Source of the DNA: Treponema sp.
GTDB taxonomy: Bacteria; Spirochaetota; Spirochaetia; Treponematales; Treponemataceae
Reading direction: 5' to 3'
Assembly: GCA_016297405.1 (NCBI GenBank)
Contig: JAEDGP010000028.1
Coordinates: 1-24,377 of the forward strand
DNA length: 24,377 nucleotides
Position numbers and translations under genes: made by a program. Shown here piece after piece: positions 1 through 6,803 of this stretch. The number at the start of each line of letters is the position of its first letter. The stretch's first letter is position 1. The notes below the pieces were generated by a model. It ran no database searches and was not told where the DNA came from. It was given only the letters and a program-made list of their open reading frames with translations.

Positions 1-119
1 GCTTTTGGTTTCTTTCAGCGTTTTGTTTTGGGTTTTTGGTTTCTTTTAGCGTTTTGTTTTTGGGTTTTTGGTTTCTTTCAGCGTTTTGTTTTTGGGTTTT
101 TGGTTTCTTTTAGCGTTTT
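1..119. repeat. 32-bp tandem repeat, about 3.7 copies, running off the left edge
   Basis: Units run 1-32, 33-64, 65-96 and 97-119 (partial). Each has the form TTTTTGGTTTCTTT(C/T)AGCG followed by TTTTGTTTTTGGG. Copies 1 and 3 carry CTTTCAGCG and copies 2 and 4 carry CTTTTAGCG, so a 64-bp higher-order period is visible. The first copy lacks one T and starts with GC. The unit length is not a multiple of three and the copies are contiguous, so this is neither a clean coding repeat nor a CRISPR. The purine-rich strand is the minus strand, downstream of the GGDEF gene. The array probably continues to the left. Function unknown. Confidence 0.9.
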
Positions 120-261
120 CTTCTTTGCGGGCTTTTTCTGCGTTAATCAATCATACATTGACTTCATCAATGATGACTTAAGAGGAGATATGATGGATGA
201 CAGGTAATGTAGATTAAGCAGTTTCCCATGGGAATCATATTAATAAACTATGTTGTTATTT
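120..261. other. Intergenic stretch with no supported gene
   Basis: Between the tandem repeat and the stop of the GGDEF gene I see only small items. There is a 12-bp perfect palindrome TTCCCATGGGAA at 223-234. There is also an AGGAG at 183-186/187 followed by ATG at 190 that stops after five codons, possibly a leftover gene start. No intrinsic terminator with a T-run is clear behind the GGDEF gene. Confidence 0.5.
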
Positions 262-3200
262 TTATTTTGCGGCTGACTCTTCTTTTAACTGAGGAACTTC
301 TTCCCAAATGGTAACTGAGCCTTTATTATGCTGCTTTGAATAATAAAGAGCCTTATCTGCCCTGTTCATTATAGTTTCCAGATCAGAAACATCTTCAAGT
401 TCATCATTGGAGCAAATACCCATACTGAAATTCAGATATTTATCCACCGGAATCCGAGCATTTTTTCCAAGCAATTCGCAAAGCTCTGGAAGAAAATACT
501 GTGCCTTTTCCAACCCTTCCGAAAGACGTTCAGCTGCTCTTTTTGCTTCCAAACAATCAGTATTTGGCAGCATCACAACAAATTCGTCCCCTCCAAAACG
601 GGCAACAAAGTCAACCTTGCGATAGATTCGTTTAAGGAGCTTTGCGAAACAGGAAATCAGCAAATCACCTGCTTCATGGCCAAACGTATCATTGTAATAT
701 TTGAAGTTATCCAGATCCATAAAGCAGATCGTTTCTTTCATGTGAACACTGCGCTTTTTGTCATAGCGACGGATCATTTCGCTCTGCACACCCAGATGAT
801 CCATAAGGGCACGCCTGTTGTTCAATTTAGAAAGCTGGTCGGTTGCAGAAATCTTTGAAAGATATTCATTCTGTTTGATCATGATCAGCTGGGCCTGCAC
901 GTTGGAGGCTGCAACATTCAGGATTGCCCTCTCTTCCACATTCAGCTGCATATTGTGCTGCAAATAAATGATAAGCCCACCCACAAATTCAAATTTGGAA
1001 AGGTTGATGCTAACCACATTTCGACCGTCTTCCATCACATCTACGTGAACGGTGTATTTTTCGTTGCACATGGCTTCCCACATAGATTTTGTAGGTTCGC
1101 CAACCTGCTCACGGATGCTGCTCACATGCACTACCCAACCATTATCCGCAGTTTTTTCCGCCATAAACACTGCATCTGCCATAGTGTAATCAAAGATTGC
1201 CTGTACTGCTGTTTGCATAAAGCCCAAATCATTGGAATTCTGCACATGAGTCGTAACAAGTTTATTCAGGAATTTTGAATCTCTCAAGCGACGATGCAAT
1301 TGATTTACAAGTTTTTCCTTTTCTGCCTTTTCTTCAAGCATTGAAAGATCGATTTTCAACGGATCAAATTTAATTGTACTTGCTTCGTAATTGCTCAATG
1401 TGAAATTCTTTTTACCCTGAGTATAATACAGAAGACCTTTTTCCTGGGCTATCTCATTACCCAGTACAAAAATTCTGTCTGATTCTTCAAACTGCTTGTA
1501 TTTTCGAAGCATAAGGGCAAATTCATAACACATAAACACAACTATATGATCCTGATTGAATTTTTTGCTTATGAATCCTTCTACACATTCGTTAAAATTC
1601 TTGATCGCAAATTCGATATTATTTTCCTGCAGTTCGATGCTTGCAAGAAGAAACTGTCTCAAAAAATTTTCAATAGGGTCAAGTCTTTTTCCGTTATTCG
1701 AGACATTGTAAAGATTCATTTTTGAGCGGTTATATTCACCTCTGTAAAAATCAATAAGGGCAATATAGACAAGCACATCATTGTATTCAGGAATAAAAGA
1801 ATTACCAGACAAATCCGAAATGTCAAAAATATTCAAAAGATTAAAGATACATTGGATAATGTTATAGGCCAAATCCATGTTCTTTGAATAGAAACAGGCT
1901 CTGGTAAAATTGAACAAGGTAATGACAATTTCAGGATAATCACGGCTATCCATAAGGTTCTGAACACAATCGTTTATCAAATCGTATGAAACCTTATATT
2001 TTGCATCTACCAGATTCTCGAAGGCAATACCGTTGGTAATCTTCGTAATAGACGAAATGTCTCCTATCTCTCTGCGAAGCTGCAAACCTTTTTGATACCA
2101 TTCAAGAGCATTGTTTTTGCGTCCTTCATAAGTCATGATGATTCCCATCCAGTGACATGCTGTAGAAAGCTCAAACTTATTTCCGTTCTTCAGGGATTCA
2201 TCCATTGATTTCTGAATCTGCACACGCATCTGTGAACGAAGTTCAGTATCAAAAATAACACCGTATGGAATAATCAAAGACGCATATACCTTATTATTTA
2301 TGTACCCTACTTTTTCCAACAAAGAAATTGCATTAAAATATTTTTGGGTTGAAAAACCAGAAGTTGAACGCTCAGTGATAATATATTCAAGCATCATCAA
2401 AAGCGCATAAATCGGCTCATCAGAAAATTTTTTAGCGCAGACAAGAGCTTTATTTATATAATTCAAAGCAGTAGTTGTCATGTTCTTTATGTTTGCCAGA
2501 CTTGCAAGCATATAGTTTGCATAACACTCAAGCCTGTCCTCAGACCGAGTTTCAGCAACATTAGAAAAGCAGAACGTTGCAAAATCCGAATCTCCTGCAT
2601 AATGGGAAGCAAGCCCCATTTCAAAATTAAGAGATCGTTTCTGATTGAAATCATATTCTTCAAGCAAATTTCTGGAATCTATCTTCTTTACAAGCCTATA
2701 AGCCTGACTAAAATCCATAAAAATACGCATAGAACGAAGACGTTCAATCATGGTTTCAAAGGAATTATCATCATCAGGAAGATGATATTCCCTGTCTTCT
2801 ACAATCGATTCAAAGGTATTGATTGAGTAATAGCAGGAACTTCCGACGATGGAATTCACAAAATTCTTTACGGATGGAGAATAGTTGTCTACATCCATAT
2901 TATCAAAACAGAAAATGAATTTACCCTGCAAATCCTTTGAAGGAAGTTCCTTAAGGATAGATAGGGCATCATCGCTTATAAGCTGACAATTCAATACAAC
3001 CACATTTTTGCAGTGACGCTTTTCAATCAAATGAACAATCGTGTCTCTTATTCTGATCTTTTCAAAATCGATTTCTTCAATAACTATAGGTTCATTACGT
3101 TCGACAATTTTTCCTTCCTCAATCAATGCCGTAAAAATGCCTTCATGCATTTTGTACACATGATCTTTAAGATCTGACACTGAAGGTTTTATGAATTTCA

Positions 3201-3435
3201 ATATATCGAGAAAAGGAGCTAAAGGACTTTTCAGAAAAGCAAGATCAAAAAAAACAGTTTCTTCTCCAAATAAATTCTTGCAATTATCCATAGCTGAACC
3301 AGACAAAGAAAAATAAAGTATTCTTTCTGTCTTATTCAAAAAAAATTCATTAGTTATCGATTGTAAAAGTTCCTTGGAATTCATACTAAACATATTAACA
3401 TTAGTTTGAATTTCTTCAATATTTTTTAAAAACAT
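262..3435 (-). CDS. TPR-GAF-GGDEF diguanylate cyclase
   Basis: Large cytoplasmic signalling protein, about 1057 residues from the chosen ATG at 3433-3435. The C-terminal 180 residues form a GGDEF domain with the signature RFGGDEF (GGDEF at about 948-952). RKVD stands exactly five residues before it, which is the classical RxxD inhibitory site for product feedback. It should therefore make cyclic di-GMP from two GTP. Ahead of it is a GAF-like segment (about 730-860). Before that is a long helical region (about 270-700) with TPR-like repeats such as the stretch around HWMGIIMTYEGRKNNALEWY. The N-terminal 250 residues look like a worn STAND/AAA region; I see no Walker A loop. No transmembrane segment or signal peptide is seen. 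The frame extends to an ATG at 3472-3474 that shares CATG with the divergent gene, but its first 13 residues have no ribosome site, so the start is uncertain. Domain call sure; signal sensed unknown. Confidence 0.93.
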   Translation of the reverse strand: MFLKNIEEIQTNVNMFSMNSKELLQSITNEFFLNKTERILYFSLSGSAMDNCKNLFGEETVFFDLAFLKSPLAPFLDILKFIKPSVSDLKDHVYKMHEGIFTALIEEGKIVERNEPIVIEEIDFEKIRIRDTIVHLIEKRHCKNVVVLNCQLISDDALSILKELPSKDLQGKFIFCFDNMDVDNYSPSVKNFVNSIVGSSCYYSINTFESIVEDREYHLPDDDNSFETMIERLRSMRIFMDFSQAYRLVKKIDSRNLLEEYDFNQKRSLNFEMGLASHYAGDSDFATFCFSNVAETRSEDRLECYANYMLASLANIKNMTTTALNYINKALVCAKKFSDEPIYALLMMLEYIITERSTSGFSTQKYFNAISLLEKVGYINNKVYASLIIPYGVIFDTELRSQMRVQIQKSMDESLKNGNKFELSTACHWMGIIMTYEGRKNNALEWYQKGLQLRREIGDISSITKITNGIAFENLVDAKYKVSYDLINDCVQNLMDSRDYPEIVITLFNFTRACFYSKNMDLAYNIIQCIFNLLNIFDISDLSGNSFIPEYNDVLVYIALIDFYRGEYNRSKMNLYNVSNNGKRLDPIENFLRQFLLASIELQENNIEFAIKNFNECVEGFISKKFNQDHIVVFMCYEFALMLRKYKQFEESDRIFVLGNEIAQEKGLLYYTQGKKNFTLSNYEASTIKFDPLKIDLSMLEEKAEKEKLVNQLHRRLRDSKFLNKLVTTHVQNSNDLGFMQTAVQAIFDYTMADAVFMAEKTADNGWVVHVSSIREQVGEPTKSMWEAMCNEKYTVHVDVMEDGRNVVSINLSKFEFVGGLIIYLQHNMQLNVEERAILNVAASNVQAQLIMIKQNEYLSKISATDQLSKLNNRRALMDHLGVQSEMIRRYDKKRSVHMKETICFMDLDNFKYYNDTFGHEAGDLLISCFAKLLKRIYRKVDFVARFGGDEFVVMLPNTDCLEAKRAAERLSEGLEKAQYFLPELCELLGKNARIPVDKYLNFSMGICSNDELEDVSDLETIMNRADKALYYSKQHNKGSVTIWEEVPQLKEESAAK

Positions 3436-3457
3436 AACGATTTTTTTTTGAATAAGA

Positions 3458-3466
3458 TGATATAAT
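3458..3466 (+). promoter_or_regulatory. Extended -10 promoter of the histidine phosphatase gene
   Basis: TGATATAAT: a perfect TATAAT (3461-3466) preceded by the TGn of an extended -10. I see no good -35 at 16-18 bp, which an extended -10 can replace. The ATG is only six bases downstream (3473), so transcription would start at or next to the start codon, giving a leaderless message. Confidence 0.6.
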
Positions 3467-3472
3467 GAGTGC

Positions 3473-4222
3473 ATGAAAAGAACATTAGTTATATTTGCTG
3501 CCTTCTTACTGGCTATTTCATGTTTTGCAGAGACAAAAACATTCTATTTTACCCGCCATGGTCAGCGTGGCGATCCTAAATATCAGAGAAAATTTAAATA
3601 CTGCGACGAAGATGCGCTTATGCCTAAAGGTGAAGAACAGGCTAAACTTTTGGGCCAGTATCTGAACAAACTTGGCTTTAACGGCACCATCATCGTTTCA
3701 CCTTATTACAGAACGATTCAGACTGCAACTTTTGCCGCAAGCCAGATGGCTCCTATGCCAATGATTTTTGATGAACGGGCCCAGGAAGTGTCACATCTGA
3801 AAAACAATTCAGGAAAGCCGTTCCGAATAAAAAAATGCATCACGAAAAAAGAGCTGAAAACTTTTTTTCCGAATATAAAGATTCCAAGAAAAATAAAATT
3901 CCCATGGCGCCTTGATAACGAAACGGAAGCCCAGAAAGATGAGCGAATCGGTAAAATGATCGACGATCTGGCCAAAAACACAAAAGGGGATGTTTTTGTG
4001 GTGTGCCACGGTGGAATCATGGCAAGCGTTGTTCGGGAAATGAACAAACGTGGAGCAGCTTTTCCACGAAAAAAGTGCTACAACTGCTGCCTGTACACTT
4101 TCACTATGGATCTGGAAACAGGCAAAATCATCAGCTGGAGTGATGAGACACTAAATTACCTTCCAGACGATCTTATTACGGACAACCTTGCCTACATGCT
4201 GATTTTGCCGGTACGAAAATAA
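3473..4222 (+). CDS. Exported histidine phosphatase (phosphoglycerate mutase-like superfamily)
   Basis: A 249-residue protein of the histidine phosphatase superfamily. The catalytic set is visible: R28-H29-G30 (FTRHGQ) with the phospho-accepting histidine, R80 in SPYYRTIQTA, and the second histidine H179 in VVCHGG. The N-terminus is a basic-hydrophobic signal, MKRTLVIFAAFLLAISCFA, so the enzyme works outside the cytoplasm. Cleavage could be after FA, or C17 could be a loose spirochaetal lipobox (AISC), making it a lipoprotein. The segment between R80 and H179 is long and lysine-rich, and the C-terminal part has a cysteine cluster (KKCYNCC). The substrate cannot be told: sugar phosphates, phosphoproteins, phytate-like compounds or envelope phosphates are all possible. 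It stands alone, divergent from the GGDEF gene, and a structured GC-rich element follows it. Confidence 0.9.
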   Translation: MKRTLVIFAAFLLAISCFAETKTFYFTRHGQRGDPKYQRKFKYCDEDALMPKGEEQAKLLGQYLNKLGFNGTIIVSPYYRTIQTATFAASQMAPMPMIFDERAQEVSHLKNNSGKPFRIKKCITKKELKTFFPNIKIPRKIKFPWRLDNETEAQKDERIGKMIDDLAKNTKGDVFVVCHGGIMASVVREMNKRGAAFPRKKCYNCCLYTFTMDLETGKIISWSDETLNYLPDDLITDNLAYMLILPVRK

Positions 4223-4234
4223 CTGAAAAAAAAT

Positions 4235-4323
4235 GGGCGTTGCGGGCCAGCAATGGAAATGCAATTTTGGCCCGCTAGAGGGGTAGCGGAAAACCGAAGG
4301 TTTGGAGCGCAGGGCAGGCGCCC
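4235..4323 (+). ncRNA. Candidate structured RNA or intergenic repeat, three-way junction
   Basis: A GC-rich islet in an AT-rich gap that can pair as follows. Closing stem: GGGCG 4235-4239 with CGCCC 4319-4323, plus two T-G wobbles. Directly stacked hairpin: GCGGGCC 4242-4248 with GGCCCGC 4269-4275, loop of 20. Third arm: GCG 4286-4288 with CGC 4308-4310, containing AAACC 4291-4295 and GGTTT 4299-4303 around a GAA loop. No T-run follows directly, so it is not a normal terminator. Its style recalls dispersed intergenic elements in Treponema genomes, but that is from memory. It could be a small RNA, the 3' end of the phosphatase message, a repeat element or a leader of the next gene. Strand assumed from the flanking genes. 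Confidence 0.4.
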
Positions 4324-4405
4324 TTCCTGCATTATATTATTTTTGTTTACTTTTTAAACTTTGTTAAATTTTGAGAATAGTTGTTAAATTTTCGTTTAAT
4401 TTTGA

Positions 4406-4443
4406 TTGACCCAGAGTTTTTTTTCTGTTAAATTATATTTAAC
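4406..4443 (+). promoter_or_regulatory. Promoter with overlapping palindromic operator for the TetR-aldolase gene
   Basis: Possible -35 TTGACC (4406-4411), 17-bp spacer, -10 TAAATT (4429-4434). On the -10 lies the inverted repeat GTTAAAT-TAT-ATTTAAC (4427-4443), with 7-bp arms. Two more direct GTTAAAT copies sit upstream at 4363-4369 and 4383-4389, exactly 20 bp apart. TetR-type proteins commonly bind such palindromes at their own promoters, so autoregulation is a natural inference. The AT-rich surroundings make chance repeats easier, which lowers confidence. Confidence 0.45.
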
Positions 4444-4464
4444 AACGAAACAGGAGATTCTGCT

Positions 4465-5658
4465 TTGAGAAAACCTAACACTGCCATTGTTGAACAGATA
4501 AAAGATGCAGCGCGGGAGCTTTTGAAGGGAAAAGAACCTTCCCAAATCGGCATGAGAGATATTGCTGAAAAATGCGGGATTACTGCCGCAAACATCTATC
4601 ATTATTACAAAGACAAGGATCAGCTTTTTTCCGAAATCTGCGGATCTGAGGGTAAAGGCGAACCAGATAAAAAGAGGAATGACATGAAAGACATTACAGA
4701 AATGATGAACTACCGATCATCTATCAAAGTTGTGGATGCAACACTTCGGGATGGAGGTCTAGTAAACGATTTTTACTTTGCACCAGATTTTGCAAAGCTT
4801 CTTTACGAAGCAAATGTAAGAGCTGGAGTTGATTACATGGAATTTGGCTACAAGGCTGACAAGACTCAGTTCGACGTAAACAAATTCGGTCCATCAAAAT
4901 TCTGTGATGACGATTATATCCGCAGCATTGTTGGAGATGGTGAGCGCAAGGTTAAGGTTGCTGTTATGGCTGACGTTGGTCGCTGCAACTATAAGGAAGA
5001 CATTCACGATTCAAAGGAAGCTCCTATTGACCTGGTCCGGGTTGCCACTTACCTTCATCAGATGCCAACCGCAATCGATATGATTGAAGATGCTCACAAG
5101 AAGGGATTTGAAACTTCCTGCAATATCATGGCCCTTTCTACTGGCCAGGAAAACGACATCAAAGCAGCTCTTGATATGGCAGGTCGCTCTCCAGTAGATG
5201 TAATTTACATCGTAGACAGCTACGGTTCAATCTATCCTGAAGAAATGGCTCGTGTTTGCGATATGTTCGGTGAATTTGCTGCAAAATACAACAAGAAACT
5301 TGGTATTCATGCCCATGACAACCAGAAACTTGCCTTCGCAAACACTATTGAATGTATTGGAGATGGCGTTGATTTCCTTGACGCAACATATCTTTCAATG
5401 GGCCGAGGTGCTGGAAACTGTGCAATGGAAAATCTTCTTGGATTCTTGAAAAATCCTAAATACAACTTGTATCCAGTTCTTGAATTCATCGAAAAGCACA
5501 TGATTCCTATGAAGGAAAACGGCGTAGTTTGGGGCTATGATCTTCAGTATCTTTTGACTGGCCTTTACAACCAGCACCCTCGCACTGCCATTGCTTACAC
5601 AAAAGATAAGCGCAAGGATATTACAGAATACTTCAAAGAGCTTACAGCTCAGGAATAA
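4465..5658 (+). CDS. TetR-type DNA-binding domain fused to HMGL/DmpG-like aldolase
   Basis: A 397-residue protein starting at TTG (4465), with AGGAG at 4452-4456 eight bases upstream. Residues about 5-57 are a TetR N-terminal helix-turn-helix: a helix, then IGMRDIAEKCGITAANIYHYY, then KDKDQLF. The usual TetR ligand-binding half is absent. After a short charged linker (about 60-82) comes a DRE-TIM metallolyase barrel of the HMGL / 4-hydroxy-2-oxovalerate aldolase type. It shows DATLRDGG (metal and substrate site), HAHDN (metal histidines) and GRGAGN. This domain normally cleaves or forms C-C bonds on 2-oxo acids with a divalent metal; the actual substrate is unknown. No stop or frameshift separates the two parts. 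An internal ATG with its own ribosome site at the border may also yield the aldolase alone. A palindrome on the promoter suggests self-control. The fusion reads clearly; the role as enzyme-regulator is inference. Confidence 0.88.
   Translation: MRKPNTAIVEQIKDAARELLKGKEPSQIGMRDIAEKCGITAANIYHYYKDKDQLFSEICGSEGKGEPDKKRNDMKDITEMMNYRSSIKVVDATLRDGGLVNDFYFAPDFAKLLYEANVRAGVDYMEFGYKADKTQFDVNKFGPSKFCDDDYIRSIVGDGERKVKVAVMADVGRCNYKEDIHDSKEAPIDLVRVATYLHQMPTAIDMIEDAHKKGFETSCNIMALSTGQENDIKAALDMAGRSPVDVIYIVDSYGSIYPEEMARVCDMFGEFAAKYNKKLGIHAHDNQKLAFANTIECIGDGVDFLDATYLSMGRGAGNCAMENLLGFLKNPKYNLYPVLEFIEKHMIPMKENGVVWGYDLQYLLTGLYNQHPRTAIAYTKDKRKDITEYFKELTAQE
4674..4686 (+). promoter_or_regulatory. Internal ribosome site and ATG at the TetR/aldolase border
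   Basis: GAGG (4674-4677) lies six bases before an in-frame ATG (4684-4686, residue 74). This is just before the aldolase domain and after the helix-turn-helix. Its spacing is as good as that of the TTG start, and ATG is a stronger start than TTG. It could give a free aldolase of about 324 residues besides the fusion. The alternative is that the TTG is not used and only the aldolase is made. Confidence 0.45.
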
Positions 5659-5677
5659 AACATCCTTGTAAATACAT

Positions 5678-5866
5678 AAAAAAGCGGCTGTCCAATAAGG
5701 TAGCATTACGGTGGTTGAGCGCGTCGAAACCACCGCATTTAGTGTAGCATTACGGTGGTTGAGCTTGTCGAAACCACCGCATTTAGTGTAGCATTACGGT
5801 GGTTGAGCTTGTCGAAACCACCGCATTTAGTGTAGCACTCATTACTTTTGGGACAGCCGCTTTTTT
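5678..5866. terminator. Bidirectional terminator with a repeat array in its loop
   Basis: AAAAAAGCGGCTGTCC (5678-5693) and its perfect reverse complement GGACAGCCGCTTTTTT (5851-5866) form a 10-bp GC-rich stem. It has a T-run on the exit side in both directions. It lies between the convergent aldolase gene (plus) and rnfB (minus), the right place to end both. The 157-base loop is very long because it holds the 44-bp repeat array; without the array about 25 bases would remain. The repeat hairpins would shorten the effective loop when folded. Confidence 0.75.
5701..5832. repeat. Three tandem 44-bp REP-like palindromic units
   Basis: Units at 5701-5744, 5745-5788 and 5789-5832. Each holds an 8-bp inverted repeat, CGGTGGTT and AACCACCG, around an 11-base loop (first unit 5709-5716 with 5728-5735). 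Units 2 and 3 are identical; unit 1 differs by two bases in the loop (GAGCGCGTCG instead of GAGCTTGTCG). Each unit is headed by GTAG, and a fourth GTAG with a degenerate start follows at 5832-5835. The head GTAG plus imperfect palindrome fits REP elements moved by TnpA-REP (RAYT) transposases. The core GAGCTTGTCGAAACC resembles a hairpin I remember from many unrelated bacterial genomes. No transposase gene is present here. Confidence 0.8.
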
Positions 5867-5974
5867 ATTAAGAGCCATTTCATGGGCTACGGATGCAGCA
5901 TCACTGCTTTGCTTTACTGCAGCCACAGCAATTCCGGTAGCAATTCCGGCTGCAATTGAGGCTGCAATAAAGCC
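5864..5974 (-). pseudogene. Possible remnant of an alanine/glycine-rich coding segment
   Basis: Just past the rnfB stop, the minus strand holds an open frame right after a TAG (5975-5977). It begins GFIAASIAAGIATGIAVAAV and continues with KQSSDAASVAHEMALNKKAAV up to the terminator. The helix-like Ala/Gly pattern looks coded rather than random and recalls an ATP-synthase c-type helix or an alanine-rich protein tail. There is no ATG, GTG or TTG start at its head. It is not in the rnfB frame. Chance composition is possible. Confidence 0.2.
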
Positions 5975-5981
5975 CTATTTT

Positions 5982-6794
5982 TTAGCCTGCAAAATCCTGG
6001 AAAAGTGTAAGAACCTTATCCGGACAAGCACGTGTACATTCGCCGCAGCTTGTACATTTAGCATAGTCAATTTTTGGAATGCCTGCAGAAAGGTCGATGC
6101 AGTTCTGAGGACATTTTTTTGCACAGATTCCGCATTTGAAACAGCCAGCAGAACAGTCTTTTTTGATCTGCATCTTGTTTTCATTGTGGCATGAACAAAC
6201 TGCAATGGCGCCTTTTGTATCTTTTGCCACAATCGAAATAAGCTTTTTAGGACATGCCTTTACACATTTTCCGCAACCTACACATTTTGCGTAGTTTACT
6301 TCCGGGATGCCGTCTTCTGACATTTCCATTGCGCCAAAAGGACATGCTTTTACACAGTCCCCAAATCCAATACAGCCAAAGGCACATTTTTTTGTGCCGT
6401 TCATCACCATCTGGGCTGCCTGGCAAGTCTTTACCCCTTCGTAGTCGCCTTTGCTTTGGGCGCAATCTTTTGTGCCATGGCATGCAACAAAAGCTACCAT
6501 GGGTTTGATTTCAACTCCAGCCTGGCCAAGGATTGCCGCAACTTCAGTGGCACACTTTGAACCGCCGGCAACACAACCGTCTGTTGGCGCATCGCCTTTT
6601 ACTACTGCACCAGCAAAGGCGTCACAACCTGCCAGACCGCATCCGCCACAGTTGGCACCGCTCAAAACTTCGCGAACCTTTGCAACTTTTGGATCCACAT
6701 CTACATGAAAGATTTTTTTGAAAAGCCCAAGAAGCACACCCAATGAAAAGGCGATGATAAGGGCAACAATAACTGTATAAACGATAATATCCAT
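5982..6794 (-). CDS. rnfB: RnfB, iron-sulfur subunit of the Rnf complex
   Basis: A 270-residue subunit of the ion-pumping ferredoxin:NAD+ oxidoreductase. An N-terminal membrane anchor (about 3-25) is followed by the four-cysteine Fe-S domain NCGGCGLAGC (C49, C52, C57) with C74. Four ferredoxin-type cysteine groups then end in CP: around KACPFGAM (with CAFGCIGFGDC), CVGCGKCVKACP, CFKCGICAKKCP and CTSCGECTRACP. This is the multi-cluster electron entry subunit thought to take electrons from ferredoxin. A clear ribosome site, AGGAG, precedes the ATG. The gene is last in the operon, nine bases after rnfA, and ends before the bidirectional terminator. Confidence 0.97.
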   Translation of the reverse strand: MDIIVYTVIVALIIAFSLGVLLGLFKKIFHVDVDPKVAKVREVLSGANCGGCGLAGCDAFAGAVVKGDAPTDGCVAGGSKCATEVAAILGQAGVEIKPMVAFVACHGTKDCAQSKGDYEGVKTCQAAQMVMNGTKKCAFGCIGFGDCVKACPFGAMEMSEDGIPEVNYAKCVGCGKCVKACPKKLISIVAKDTKGAIAVCSCHNENKMQIKKDCSAGCFKCGICAKKCPQNCIDLSAGIPKIDYAKCTSCGECTRACPDKVLTLFQDFAG

Positions 6795-6803
6795 GGCCGT
6801 CTC

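Noticed and set aside
1..119. Possible CRISPR with 32-bp repeats
   Set aside because: Contiguous low-complexity T-rich copies without spacers.
190..207. AGGAG plus ATG small reading frame (five codons)
   Set aside because: Stops after five codons, no attenuation structure or downstream gene on that strand; a chance start or a relic.
223..234. Perfect palindrome TTCCCATGGGAA
   Set aside because: Isolated, no second copy or promoter context; a 12-bp palindrome can occur by chance.
262..3435. A P-loop ATPase domain at the N-terminus of the GGDEF protein
   Set aside because: Overall layout recalls STAND-type proteins but no Walker A motif can be seen, so ATPase activity is not claimed.
5701..5832. 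Possible CRISPR array (regular 44-bp repeats)
   Set aside because: Units are directly joined with no unique spacers, only three exist, and no cas gene is near; REP-like palindromes fit better.
5799..6194. Plus-strand open frame beginning VELVETTAF
   Set aside because: It starts inside the REP unit and runs antisense through the cysteine-rich end of rnfB; a shadow frame.
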